Positions 46,551 through 58,418 of a DNA stretch of 64,000 nt are shown here, in pieces. The DNA comes from Petunia secreta (Eukaryota; Streptophyta; Magnoliopsida; Solanales; Solanaceae), in assembly GCA_029990175.1 (NCBI GenBank), contig JARKIP010000023.1:28229501-28293500 (forward strand). Reading direction: 5' to 3'. A program made the translations under genes and the position numbers. The notes under the pieces were generated by a model. It was not told the origin of the DNA. It searched no databases and was given only the letters and a program-made list of their open reading frames with translations. Positions within the stretch are counted from its first letter, which is position 1, and each line of letters opens with the position of its first letter.

Positions 46551-48470
46551 ATGTCTGATGACGATAACATTTCAAAGAATATGACAGACGCTTTAGACGA
46601 GTCTGCAAAGGATATCAGTGATACCACCGTACAACCTAAAGATCCCGTTGAACAGCCAAAAGACACCTTTCAAGATCTGATCCTTGTTGCCAATGACGGG
46701 GAAGGTGATCAACCTTCAGAAGGTAATTCTTAATTCAGAGGTTTTCTTGTTAATCTCCTCAAAACTGCGTCCAAACAAAGCTCGAACAACATAGTCGAAG
46801 ATATATCCTAGAAGATACGAGTGATGTTTGTTAAATCGTCTCAAAGGCCAGCATCCCCGCGAGGACCAGCGCTCATGAACAATTCATTAGCATCAGCTCC
46901 TAATCGAAGGCTCAACAAGGATGCTGCCCCTGGAGGCTCTTCAACAATCAATAATCAACAATCAACAACTAAGACCTCAAAGGAGCTCATGTGATCCAGG
47001 ACCTCATAAAGGAGATGAAGGTCATCCACGACCGGATTGATAATGTGACCGGTGCTCCACCCCAAGTTACCACGGTAGAAGAGCAGAAGTTTATAAACAT
47101 GTTTACAAGAAAAGTTCTGTGCCGGTCCGCATATCAAAGCACTTTCGCTTGCTGGATAACTTGAAGTATGATGGAACGACTAACCCGAACGAGCATATTC
47201 CTGTGCATTACGCAACCGTGAAGAGTAACGAGATTACCAAGGAAGAAATCCAATCTGCTCTAGTGAAGAGGTTTGGCTCGACCCTGACTAAAAAGGCCCT
47301 CGCTTGGTATACTCAGCTACTAATGGGATCAATCGAATCACTCAGGTGCAAGACTTGTTCAAGAAAGTGCATTCTGGTGCTAACAAGCGGGAGAAGCACA
47401 TGGAAGATATTTTTGAGATACGTCAGCGGGACAGTGAGCTGTTGAAGGACTACCTTGACAGAGTTCAGAAGGAACGCATGGAGCTTCCTCCAGTCCTTGA
47501 CAACATCGTTGTGGTAGCATTTACCAAGAGTTTGAATTCAAAAGGATTGTTTTCCACCAGAGAACTGCATTGGAGTTCAAGTGAACACCTAATAAACACG
47601 TGGAGCGGTTTGCATCAAAGCTATATTGAAAAGCTTCGCTTGGAGCCTGACAACTCTGATAACCCTGAAGTTGAGCGAAGGAAGAGATCAGGGAGCCCTT
47701 CCTTTGAAGGAGAGGAGGACAGAAGAAGGGTGAGGCTCAGAACCAATCAGGAGTCGGAGGGTAGAACAACTCCCGAGCATCAGGGTCCCAAGAGAAGCAG
47801 ATAGAACCCCATAACTTCAGGGATTTCGGTTTGCAAGTCAACGTCGTGGATCTAGTCGCCAATCACTTTGGTAGATTAGGTCCAAGGGTCTGATGGCCGC
47901 CTACTGTGAAAGGAGCTACGAGGAAGGAACATAACGCCATAATGTGATTTTCATCACAGCGGCGGTCATGCCACAGTCGACTGTAAAGCCTTGATGATTG
48001 AAATCGAGCATTTGCAGAAACAAGGACATCTCAAAGATCTGATTGATGAAAGACCACAGCGTTCCAAAGCGATATATATTGAAAACTCAAAAACTATTAC
48101 TACAATCTTTTCAACTATGGAACCCAATACAGCTCGGGGGACTACGGAGCTATGGGAATTAAACGATCCAATTATGTTTGGTTTGGAGGAAGAGGCGGAG
48201 CATCAAGGCGACCTCATTGTACCCGTGGAAATATCCGATTTACGCGTCCAGCACGCCATGATCGATCCAGGAAGTAGCGTGAAAATTATCCGAGGGGAGG
48301 TGCGGCGAAATGCCGACGAGTAGCCTCAAGCACCCGAAAGATAATCAGTGTCAATGGATTCCGAGAAGAGCCTGTCAGAGAATTAGCTCTACCGGTTCGT
48401 ATACCGGGTGTGACGAGCATGACTTCCTTTCAGGTATTTAAATTGGAATCTACCATGTGACGTCATGTTG
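46551..48470 (+). pseudogene. Gag-protease of Tat-like element 2, broken
   Basis: Starts MSDDDNISKNMTDALD at 46551. After stops and shifts the capsid core continues in 47119-47445 (KHFRLLDNLKYDGTTNPNEH, KALAWYTQL) and 47304-47804 (LFKKVHSGANKREKHMEDIF, LLKDYLDRVQKERMELPPV, then an Arg/Glu-rich tail). Protease-side text (HAMIDPGSSVKII) follows at about 48250. Interrupted at 48475. Confidence 0.8.
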
Positions 48471-48474
48471 GGAT

Positions 48475-51400
48475 TGTTGACACCCAATTTTGTCCCGAAT
48501 AAGTTAATTAAAGTCTAATTATTCTTAATTAAAATTAATATTGAAATTTCAAAAGTAATTCAAAGAGAAAAGGCTAGAATTATAAAGCATAGCCTAGTTT
48601 ATATCCTACCCGTGCAACTCCTCAATTTCCCAATTTAATCTAAAACCAGGGCTAAAATCGTTCCTTATCCGCGAAATTGTCCTATCTCTGCAATCAATAC
48701 ATATACACAATACACGCGCTCATTTTCGCCCCTAATCCATTTCAGAAAAACCCCTCCCCAATTCACAAAAACCCGTTTCAATCTCCCCGACCCGTTTTCA
48801 AAAAATTCAAACAGAACACGCCAAATCTCCGGTCCCTTTTCTCCAACTCAGCAATTTTTCGTACAAAGCCTTATCCGTTTGTGAACGTTGGAGGGTTCTT
48901 TGGGTATTTTCTCACAGTCGAGAACCCTAATTTTGGAGGATATAAAGAGCTGGGAATCTCATTATTGATGGAGGCAGCCGCTAATGGGGGATAGGGAAAG
49001 CAGGGGAGATAGCCGTGGATAGTGAAGAAGGAGCAGCAGTTGAAGGAAAGAGGGGGCAACCGGGGAGGAAAAGGGACTGAATATACAAAAACGGCAACAT
49101 ATACAACTTCTGAGAACTTACACATTTCTTTCAGTTTTATTCTTTTATAAAATACATAGCATTGTTATTTGTTTCGATATTCGGATATAGTTCAAAAGTT
49201 CGAGTCGTCGTCTTGGTCGAGTGCGCGCCTTCAGATTTCTACGCCTCTTTTCACTGCGCAGCAAGAGGTAAACTCTTCAAACTTTCATATTTTTTTTATG
49301 ATTATTTCTAGTATTTATTTATCTGGAGTATGTGAAATGTGACCTCGCCTGCTTGTTTATACACTGTTAAATTCCTATTTTATTTTCCTTTAGTTGTTTT
49401 CCTAATGTTACTGCCATAACACAAGTATGTGCTTCGAACATATGTAAAAGGCTTGTCTTGGAATCTTTATGTAGCAGCTTTAGCTTAGGTGAGAAAGATG
49501 TTTGAGTTACTAGGTGTCTATCAAATTTAGTTTAGAGTTGCTTGATTTTCCTGTCCTAGGAACCTGAAGTTGCTTCTGTGATTAGTTTCTTCAAGTTCAG
49601 TTTATGGAAGCTGATTAATGTAAATGCATATGGCTGCTGTATAATATCTTTCACATCTTTTTTTGACTTTAAAAGTGATAAGTTTTGCCTGCTTCTTGTC
49701 GAATTGGTTCATGTTCAACAACCTCTGTTTCCTTGGCATGCTATTTCTTGGTTAATATCAAGTTTAGCATTTTTTTTGTTGTGTCGTGTTGCTTGCTAGT
49801 TGTCTAGGCTGGTAATGGTTAAGAGGGCATGCGAGGGGAGGCTGCAATAGCAGGGTCTGGTATGGTATGGTGTTGTTTTGGTCGAGATCTGGTGTTGTCT
49901 TGGAGTGGCTGTTTGTTCTGTGTGAAGCAGAGTTTAGCAGTAGTTTGGCAGGTGTTCAAGGTGGTCTATTCTCTGTGTGCCCACTGTTATGGAGTTTGTT
50001 ATAGATGTATTTTGGTAGGAGAGGGTCAGGAGGTTTGTTTTCTCTGTAGCAGTGATGTTTGGTATGTGTCCAGGTTGCTTAAGGAAAGTTTAGTTTCAGC
50101 ATGTGCAGCAGGTTATTAAAGGGCATAGAAGTTTGTTTCTTTGGGTTTGATTTGGAAAGTGTGTGTGCAGGAGTTAAAAGCAGGTGAGGTCTGAGTGCGG
50201 GAAGGTGGTTTAAAGTTGATATTAGAAGCTGCAGTTGTCTCAGGGGGCCTGGTAGTTGTTCAGGGCAATGAGATTGTAGTTCAGGTAAGAGAATAGTGTA
50301 GGGTGGTCCTTGGGGCTGTCTTTTCTGTTAAAGTGAGTGAAAGAGGGGCAAGATGTTTCATGTGAAGAAGCGTATCAAGTCTTAATCTGAGCTGTCCCTG
50401 TTTCTTCATGTCTGCATATTTTGTTAAATGAATTTGGTTCTGGCTTTAAGTCATAAAATTCTGTCATGATGTTCCAGGTTGTAAGGGTGTTAATCTCGAC
50501 TTTATTTTGCCTTGTTTGTTTCATCAAAAGCTGTCCCTTTGTTGCTCTCTGTATAAGCTAAAGATCAATGGTAAAGGGCAGCTTTGCTAGTCTGCTTCCT
50601 AAGGTCCTAAGTCAGTTGTTTCGCTTAGTTTCTCTTCCATTTTACATCTGTCCAGCAGTGGTTGTTGCCTCTTTGAATGAGTCTCAAATTGGTTCTGTTT
50701 GTTGGATACTGGAAGGTGTTAAAGAGTAATGCAAGGGGTGGGAAAGAGTCCTCTTTGTTCTCCTTGTTCCATGCAGCAGCCTAGCCTATTATTCAGGAAG
50801 TAAAGGGTCAGATTTTCATTCTAAGTTTAATCCTGATCTCGCTTAGGACATTCCAGTATTTCCCTTTGTTTTCTTGTGTTTCAAATTTCAAAGTTTAATG
50901 TTTAAAGTTTCAATTAACCAAGATTAGTCTTCTGGTGTGTTGATTTATTATCTTTTGTTTCAAGCCTTTAAGCATGATTCATACCTTGAATGGTCTATTA
51001 GCATTTGCATGTGAGGAATTGGTTGAAGTGCAAGTCATTGGACTAGTAAGTTTAGACTTTGCATATGTATAATGTTGGAATCTCTCACTGTTATGGTGCA
51101 CATTTCATTCTATTGATGTTCATAAGCTTGGTTACCCGCTGAATATGTAATCAAGAAAGTGTTTTGCTAATTCTTTAGTTATGAGCTAATTTTGATAAGA
51201 TCAAACTTTGTTCAGTTTAATCTTAAGTCCCTTTGCATAACTGTTGATGTCTTGGAATTCAATTATCACTTTTTTTTTTTTTTTAAAGTTTAGGTAGAAA
51301 TCTATTCAATATTAATGTGTAATTATTATCTCGTCCCACTTGTTGGTTTTCTTAGTTTGTTGTTCCATTTATCATTTGTACTGGCTTAATTGTTCTTACT

Positions 51401-52758
51401 GATATATGTCCATTCTTTTCTCTCTTAATTGCATGGTTGAACTACTTAGAAATCTAAGCAATCTAGGCTGAAATGTAATGGTCAGATCCCGTTTACTTTA
51501 GTGGCGAACTGCATCCTAAAGTGTCTTTGTCTTCTAGTTAAAATGAGTTTGCAGAACTGGTTAAATAAGTACATTTTCTGTTTGTTTGTCTGCGAGCTTT
51601 AAACTAGGCAACTTGTTGATAAATTTTCATTTGCAGAAGTAATATTCTTTGAGTAGTTACTGATCTTTTTCTCCTTATTATGTTTTCTTTGGCATGAAAC
51701 GCTTGGGACGAGTTGGTATAAACTCACAATTTGGATGGCTCATTGGCTTGGAATTGCATTGGGGTCAAGATTCGAGCTCAAGTTTCCAAACTTTAGAAAT
51801 TTAGAAATCCAAGGCTCGTTTCGCGAGTTTGCTTTCCGGGTTCTATCTTTTAACTCTTGCCTTCCTTTTGCCCTTAGGATATTTACATAAATTACTTATA
51901 GAATAATTATGTACTTATATCTTATAAATAAATATTTGATGGTTTGAGTTATTTATTTACTTTATGTTCATTATCCTTTACTTTGGAGTCGTTATTCAAT
52001 TTATTGCAAATCAGGTCATCTAAGCAAATGCGTGCAAAATTTCGTAAATTTCCAAAACCACGCTTAATAATAAGAAAAGACTTCTATCTTATTGATACGA
52101 AGTAGTTTCTTTTAAAAGGTCAAAATTTATAAAGAAGTTTTAATTAACTTCTAAATGTCCCGAAACAGCTTTGCAAAAGCGACTTGAAACCTAAAGTTCT
52201 ATCTTATGGTGAGAAACTTAGGTTTTAAAGTTGAAATTGAGCAAGTGCCATTTATGCGCTATCACATACGAGTTGGCAAAGAAATTAGGACGATCAAATC
52301 GTTCCTTTTCAAAAGAAAAGCGCTTTATTTATTTATTTTATTTTGAAAAAAAATAATTAAAGCTTTTAAATAAATTGCAAATCTTTTGAGAACTTGCTAA
52401 ATTTAATTAGTTGAATTAATTAATAGTTCAATTAATTATTTTTTAGAAAAAGCGCATAAATAGCACTTGCAAATATTTTGGAAACCTGTCGGATTAACCG
52501 TTTTTAACGGAATTTCGAAAGTGCCTTAAAAACCTTCTTTCGAAATTAGCAAAACCTCTTACCTTTAGAATCTCTGAAAGAAAGACCGTTTTTTTTTTTT
52601 TTTTATATAAAAACGGAGTTTTGTACGCATTTGTTTATCTGGTTCCCTGTTTTTCCTTAAAATTGGGTGGCGACTCCAAAAACTCCAAAAGAGTTAGTCC
52701 ATCCTGTCGTTAATCCTGAAATTTAATCCTTCGGGGTTATTTTTTTGGGGTTCAACAG
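48475..52758 (+). repeat. Left LTR (4284 bp) of the long-LTR element
   Basis: Starts TGTTGACACCCAATTTTGTC and ends GGGGTTCAACA. The same sequence restarts at 60223. It contains short open frames (48677-48994, 49578-49799, 49829-50119) that recur in the right LTR; no known protein is visible in them. A T-rich tract lies at 52590. Confidence 0.95.
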
Positions 52759-52761
52759 TAT

Positions 52762-52780
52762 GGCGACTCCGCTGGGGAAC
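52762..52780 (+). promoter_or_regulatory. Primer-binding site, Ogre type
   Basis: TGGCGACTCCGCTGGGGAA lies three bases after the LTR. Ogre elements use a tRNA-Arg-primed site beginning TGGCGACTCC (family knowledge). Confidence 0.75.
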
Positions 52781-54798
52781 AATAAAGGTTTCGACCATAA
52801 AGGTTTCCAATTATTTGCAACTAGCATGCCTAATTTATTTGCTTTATTATATCTGTTTGTTTGGTTTGCCTTAGATTGTATGAATCATTTCTTTATTTGT
52901 GCATAGTCCGCATTCCGTTCATATTTCCTCCCTCATGGAGCCTGTCAATTCTCTTTCACCTCCTCGATTTCATCACGGGGTACCCGCTTGACGGGTAGCT
53001 ATGCAGGAAGGGCATTGCCCTTACCTCACTCTTTGAAACTTCTTTCGTGTCACCAAAGTTAGTTGGGATATGGTTTGCCTGGTTTTGTCATGGCCGGTTT
53101 TACTGGTTTATGGGGCCAGGTTTATCCTGCATAGGTCTGAATCAGCCTCAACCGTTAGCCCACTCTTAGAAGGAGATTAGGTCATGCATGCATATACACC
53201 CTAGTTTGGACCCGGTACTTGATACCGTTTCCAGGAATTAAGAAACCGCCCTTTTGTCAACGGGTTCTTGAAACCCAACGACAATGCATATTATGTGCTG
53301 TGTGATAACGAATCCTCAGTCCTAACCATGTTTTGAGCAAAATCAGATTTGGAATTTTGTCTTTTGTGTTGCCTTTTAGGTCAGAAAATGGAAGAATTTA
53401 GCAGAATTGAGATCATAGACAGAATTGCAGTCCGGGGAAAGTTAGGCAGATTTGATTGGTTTTGGAGATGGTATGATGTAGTGAGATCTAAGAGGCGAAG
53501 CCCCTGGTGTCTTTAAAAGATCAGTGGGGTCCCTATCGTGAATGGCTTTGCGTGTGTGCAGGCTCATGTTGACTAACCAGCTGCAAATTCTTATGGAATG
53601 AAGTATACTTGTCGCATACTAGGATAGTGAAGCCCCTATGTCTATAAACGACCAATGGGATCCCTCCTTGAAGACCAGTGTGGTCTTGGCTACCTAGAAA
53701 ACTGAGAGGCTTGATTAAAGCCGAGGACCAGTGAAGAGCCCTATGAACAAGGTCTGTGAGCCTTGCGAAACCTAGGAAACTGAGAGGCTTGTCTGAAGCC
53801 GAGGACCAGTGAGGTTTTATTTTTGAAAGGCCAATTGGCGCCTTTCATGATTTGCAGTCCGGTATTGTGAAGGCAGTCGAAATCTCACCCCTGGATGTTG
53901 TGAAATAATTGGGAGTTGTGATTGGAGAAGTGTGGATATTTGCAAAAGGTATGGAGGATTATTTCAGGTTTTAGGCATTTGAGTTTAGAAATTTGGTGCA
54001 GATGTTGTGGAGAGCATAAGCTATGTTAGAATTTCGAGTTGACACCAATTTTGGAAGTTAGTTGGGATAATGGAATTGCAATGTTGAGGCGGAGAGCCGA
54101 TTGTTATCAATTATTGTTACTATTTATCACTTACTCTAAATCTGAATTGCTCAAAACTGGCATGAACTATTTTTCGTTACCACTTGTTTGCGCGTCTTAG
54201 GCCCACCTCTGGCACAAAGAGGCACCTTACAGGTTAGGAAGCGTTCGCATTTTTTATTTACGCCCAATTACTTGTGGTTGCCACATGTCAAATTATCTGT
54301 CCAATATGCGATTACTTGCTAAATATGTGCTGCTTGCTTGAAATTTGTTGGCACTGATTGCGCTGTGATTGAATTTGTTCGGTGGTATGGTAAGATTAAC
54401 GTTATGTTATTTAAACCTATCTTTTGTAAAAGTTAACCGCTTTATGAACACATTTATCTATCATCAGAATTCATGCATACCATTATTTTAAAACGCCTTT
54501 TAAATGTTATTTTAACCCCAGCCTTCTCATTTTGCAAAATTATTTATCGTCATATTTTAAAGTATTTGCAAGTGTGTCTTCCTTTTGAAAATAACTTCAG
54601 AGTTAAACAAGCATTTTCGCATCTGGTTTGCTTCAACAAAATGAGTGTCTTGCCTAAAATTTTGGGTCTCTTCAGTACGGTATCGATTTTTTCTATTTTG
54701 GAATAAGTTGATCCGTCAGTTTCAGCTTTAACAAATTTTATTAAATTCGGTATGCGTTGCTAAAGGGTTAATTATTTTGAACATCAAGATCAGGACCT
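52781..54798 (+). other. Untranslated leader with internal duplications
   Basis: Two kb without a supported gene. CCTAGAAAACTGAGAGGCTT at 53693 recurs at 53771 (period 78), and GAAGCCCC...GATCAGTGGGGTCCCT at 53498-53536 recurs in altered form at 53628-53665. A 77-codon frame at 54473 has no features. Confidence 0.7.
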
Positions 54799-56115
54799 AT
54801 GGCTCGCCAAACTGTTGTGATTGATTTGACCGAAAGTGATGAACTCCACCAAGACAAGGTTAACAAGCTTGAAGCAACCGTAGCAAGTTTGGAGAAGAGA
54901 CTTGATAGTCTTACTGAATTGGTTGTCGCGCTCATGGATGCTCGCAACCCAGTGCGAAATGTGCCAAGCTCAGGGCCAAGTGACCCTGTTGCTCCTATCT
55001 CTACCGTTGCACCTCCTACAAGTCAAGTAGCTCCCGCATTCGAGTGTGATGCTCGAGAATTCCCCCATCTGCATGCATTCTTGCTGGAGAACGGGTTCCG
55101 TGTCTCATCAAAAACAAGCAATGAGAAAAGCAACGGGGGAGGGCTTCCCAATGCTAAAGATAGCAATGGCACAATGATAGATGAGAATGCTCTACCATCT
55201 CAAGTAAGCTTAGGGGAGGCAGAAAGAGAACATGTGGATGTTTTTGACTCAGTGGATCCACCAATGTATGACGGGACAGGAAATCCTCGTGATCACTTGA
55301 AAGCATACCTTGGCTGGGTCGCAAGGTATGGACCAAGCAATGAAACCAAGTTGATGATGTTTGCTAGGACACTTAAGGAACCAGCTTTGACATGGTTTGC
55401 AATACGAGGTCCTTGGAAATTGGACAATTGGGATAAACTAGCCCGGGACTTTGTCACGCATTATGAATTCTCGAACTCGATTCCGGCAAAGGGCAGTCCA
55501 TTGAAAAGAAAATCTGCAGAGCTTCAAGTGGAGCCGGTTGCAATAACTGACAAGAGAATGTGTGGTTTAGTTGAGGCGCAATCTAAAGATAAAGGAAAAG
55601 CTGTTATGCCAAGCCCTTTGCCACCCATAGCAGAAAAACCTTATAACATCGAGAAAGTGGTTGTTAATCCAGGTTTTCAGTCAAGCAGCCACAAAGCATC
55701 TGCTGTTGCATTCACACCAATACCAGGATCTTATGCAAACCTGTTTGAAAGGCTTCTGAAGGTCGGTTTGGTATATCTTGCAAAACCAAAGCCGTGTTGG
55801 TCACGTAAGCCTGAAAATTTGAGAAAATTTTGTACTTACCATTCAGGGATGGAGGGGCACAATATTGAAGAATGCACTTTATTTAAGAAGAAAGTTGAAA
55901 GCTTGATCAAATCTGGCCATGTCAAAATTCTACCCACAAACGGCATTGGCGAACCTTTTGTCTTAATCTTACCATATGCAAAGGAAAATCCCTCGAAGAA
56001 GGGCATTAAGGCGTTTATCAAGTTCCAGAAAAGCAGTAGAGTTGCAGAAGTAGAAGTTAGTTTATTCGCATTATTAGGAAGTAATTATTGTAATTTCCTT
56101 TTGTTAGCTTGTTGA
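54799..56115 (+). CDS. Gag-like ORF1, 438 aa
   Basis: Open from ATG to stop without a break. Residues about 15-50 form a coiled coil (LEATVASLEKRLDSLTELVV). A capsid-like part follows at about 150-230: PPMYDGTGNPRDHLKAYLG, KLMMFARTLKEPALTWF and LARDFVTHYEF. Gag core text that would normally follow (the second half seen in ORF2) is missing, and the frame jumps to a Lys/Pro-rich linker, so an internal deletion is likely. Residues 345-359 are CTYHSGMEGHNIEEC, a CX2HX5HX4C finger shared with ORF2. No protease follows. It would act in forming virus-like particles, if expressed. An alternative is the extra ORF1 of Ogre elements, but the gag-like parts argue for gag origin. Confidence 0.8.
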   Translation: MARQTVVIDLTESDELHQDKVNKLEATVASLEKRLDSLTELVVALMDARNPVRNVPSSGPSDPVAPISTVAPPTSQVAPAFECDAREFPHLHAFLLENGFRVSSKTSNEKSNGGGLPNAKDSNGTMIDENALPSQVSLGEAEREHVDVFDSVDPPMYDGTGNPRDHLKAYLGWVARYGPSNETKLMMFARTLKEPALTWFAIRGPWKLDNWDKLARDFVTHYEFSNSIPAKGSPLKRKSAELQVEPVAITDKRMCGLVEAQSKDKGKAVMPSPLPPIAEKPYNIEKVVVNPGFQSSSHKASAVAFTPIPGSYANLFERLLKVGLVYLAKPKPCWSRKPENLRKFCTYHSGMEGHNIEECTLFKKKVESLIKSGHVKILPTNGIGEPFVLILPYAKENPSKKGIKAFIKFQKSSRVAEVEVSLFALLGSNYCNFLLLAC

Positions 56116-56165
56116 AAGAAAAGAAAAGAAAGAATATCAAATTATGAATGTTAACTCTATTTCTA

Positions 56166-56237
56166 TGTAAGCAAACTACGGTAACCGGTTTCCCAAGGCG
56201 GGAAACGTAGGCAACTCATATCGAGTTTCGGTTACAC
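56166..56237 (+). other. Structured module, copy 1
   Basis: Between CTACG and CGTAG (stem 1) lie GTAACCG and the hairpin GTTTCCC-AAGGC-GGGAAAC. After stem 1 comes AACTC-ATATC-GAGTT and then CGGTTAC, the exact complement of GTAACCG. Stem 1 and the GTAACCG pairing cross, giving a pseudoknot-like or switch-like arrangement. No coding frame. Confidence 0.6.
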
Positions 56238-56259
56238 CAGCATTTGAAAATTCTCTTCT

Positions 56260-56330
56260 ATGTAAGCAGAACTACGCACGGTCTGATTCCCAAGGAGGGA
56301 TACGTAGGCTCCTCCATCGGGCTCGACCCT
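56260..56330 (+). other. Structured module, copy 2
   Basis: Directly follows copy 1. CTACG/CGTAG is kept, the inner hairpin is TCCC-AAGGA-GGGA, and the crossing arms are GGTC and GACC. The third small hairpin of copies 1 and 3 is weak here. It shares ACTACG, GATTCCC and TACGTAGGC with the other copies. Confidence 0.55.
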
Positions 56331-56927
56331 TTAGTATTTAAATTTTAATTTTTCCAAAGATAGAAACTGGGGCAAATTTTGCAAAGCAAGTAGAAGACGT
56401 GGGAGATTGCAACCGGGGCAGCTTTTGATAAGTAGTTTGAAGTTTTGAAAGTCATGACTGGGCAATTTTGCAAGCAAGTTGAAGTGTTGAAGTTATAACT
56501 GGGGCAAAATTGTGCGAAGGAAAATTGAAGACATTGATGTTGATTTCATAGTTATCAGAAGCGGTTTTTTCTATGAATTGGTACAGATTGTTATGCGACA
56601 AACAAGAATCGATAGTCGAACAAAGCATTGATGTTCAAAATAAGCCGACCATTTTAGCAATTTGTGTCAAAATGGTCTAGCACGCATACTAATTTAGTAA
56701 AAACTTTCTTGTTTTCCTCAATTCGCATCTTGAAAAATCAAATTTTGTTGATCATTGAGTTTCAAACTCTTAAATATTTTACTCATGTGTTGAGTCGGGA
56801 TTTTGGTCCCATCCATTCGGCCTAATGGCCTATTTTACATTTGAAATTTTATGCATGCATTATCATTTTACGTATTAACTTGCTTTTGTTCAATGTGTAG
56901 AATTCATTTGTTAAAGGTTGGCTAGCA

Positions 56928-58418
56928 TTGAACACTGAAATGGCTGAGAATCTGCATCAAGGACAAAACAACATGGCAAAGCAGCTTCGGCCAACCAGTT
57001 CTGGTATGGGTATCTTGCAAGCGCAGAATGATGATATTGAAGAACATGTGGTCCAAAGGAATAGGATTGTCAACTTTGTCAATACTAGCAAACCTTTGCC
57101 CAATACAAGTTTTACCTTTAATCCACCTTACTCAACAATGCCTCATTACCCAATGCCTATATATACCGTATATCCACAAAACTCACAAGAATATCTTACC
57201 AATCCAAATGCTTGGTCAGCTGCAACTTTATGCCAACCACCTTTTAGCACTATGCCTGCTGTCGGGAGTCAATCAAATCAAGTGATAGTGCGCCCACGAG
57301 AATTGCCTAGAAAAGAAGTTGAGACAACTGATTTACATAGCATGCAGAGACAAATCCGAAATTTGCACAAGGTCATTAAAGATGAGTTGCGCTCTAGGAA
57401 CATTCAGAGTTTATGCTATGAAGACTTATGCATTCACCCAGACATTGAGCTTCCACATGGGTATCAGATACCAAAATTCAACACTTTCGATGGAAAGGAG
57501 AATCCCTATGCTCATTTGAAAGATTATTGCAGCAGATTGATTGGAATTGGCAAGAATGAAGCTTTGCGGATGAGATTTTTCATTCAAAGTTTATCAGGGA
57601 TGGCACTTGCATGGTATACCAAACAAGATTTTTCCAAATGGCACACATGGGAGGATATGGCTCATGACTTTGTGGAACAATACAAGTTCAACATAGTAGA
57701 AGATCCCGATGTGTTTGATATGCGCAACATTAAGAGGATGTCTCATGAGTCTTTTGAAGAATATGCTATGAGGTGGAGGCTAGAGGCTTCTAAGATGCAT
57801 CCTCCCTTGTCTGAAAAGAAGTTAATAGCAGCTTTCATTGACATGCAGGAAGGCATATACTATGCCAAAATGGTTGTCAATAATGCAAGCACTTTCTCTG
57901 AATTGATTCAACTGGGAAAAATGATAGAAGAAGGCATAGCAACAGAAAAAATCCCTTCTGGTTTATTTGGGTACACCACTCAATCAGAGAAACCCTCAAA
58001 TTTGCAAGGCTCTCAAAGTCAATTTCAACAATCATATTCCGATGACCCGGTGTCAAAGAAGAGGAAGTCGAATACATTCACTCCTCTAGAAGAGTCTGTG
58101 ACGAGCATATTTGAAAAGTTGCAAGCCGAAGGACTTTTGCAACCAAGGAAAGGAACAATTCCTAAGTACTTGCCTCCACACTTTGATCCGTCAAAGCATT
58201 GTGCTTATCATTCAAATATCCAAGGTCATGATACCGAAGAATGCAGTGGCTTGAGATACAAAATCCAAAGCTTGATTGATAATGGCAAAATAATAGTGCA
58301 AGAAGATCCATTAAGTGGTTATTGCAGCATTCCTCCCGCAGGCACAATTTTTGTTAAAGGCGAAGCATCAGTCCCAAGATATTCAAAGAAGAAGCGGTTT
58401 GCAAGCCAAGAAGACTGA
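56928..58418 (+). CDS. Gag-like ORF2, 496 aa
   Basis: Intact from ATG to stop. The N-terminus (1-140) is Pro/Gln/Asn-rich. Residues about 180-330 are a typical Retrotrans_gag capsid: PKFNTFDGKENPYAHLKDY, RMRFFIQSLSGMALAWYT (AWYT near 228), DMAHDFVEQYKFN, then FEEYAMRWRLEASKM and LIQLGKMIEEGI. Residues 425-439 are CAYHSNIQGHDTEEC, a CX2HX5HX4C finger in place of the usual CX2CX4HX4C knuckle. The protein ends about 55 residues later, before any protease. It is more complete than ORF1, so it is the better candidate for a working capsid protein. There are 812 bases between the two ORFs. Confidence 0.88.
   Translation: MNTEMAENLHQGQNNMAKQLRPTSSGMGILQAQNDDIEEHVVQRNRIVNFVNTSKPLPNTSFTFNPPYSTMPHYPMPIYTVYPQNSQEYLTNPNAWSAATLCQPPFSTMPAVGSQSNQVIVRPRELPRKEVETTDLHSMQRQIRNLHKVIKDELRSRNIQSLCYEDLCIHPDIELPHGYQIPKFNTFDGKENPYAHLKDYCSRLIGIGKNEALRMRFFIQSLSGMALAWYTKQDFSKWHTWEDMAHDFVEQYKFNIVEDPDVFDMRNIKRMSHESFEEYAMRWRLEASKMHPPLSEKKLIAAFIDMQEGIYYAKMVVNNASTFSELIQLGKMIEEGIATEKIPSGLFGYTTQSEKPSNLQGSQSQFQQSYSDDPVSKKRKSNTFTPLEESVTSIFEKLQAEGLLQPRKGTIPKYLPPHFDPSKHCAYHSNIQGHDTEECSGLRYKIQSLIDNGKIIVQEDPLSGYCSIPPAGTIFVKGEASVPRYSKKKRFASQED

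Larger units (their letters stand above)
45992..48474 (+). mobile_element. Tat-like Ty3/gypsy element 2, nested in element 1
   Basis: It begins with its own LTR in the middle of the element 1 protease frame and carries primer-binding site, gag and part of a protease. It is cut at 48475 by the long-LTR element. The five bases before it are TATTG. Confidence 0.75.

Noticed and set aside
48677..50119. Open frames in the LTR (105, 73 and 96 codons), repeated at 60425-61866
   Set aside because: They recur only because the LTR is duplicated; no domain, and the third changes several residues within a short stretch between copies.
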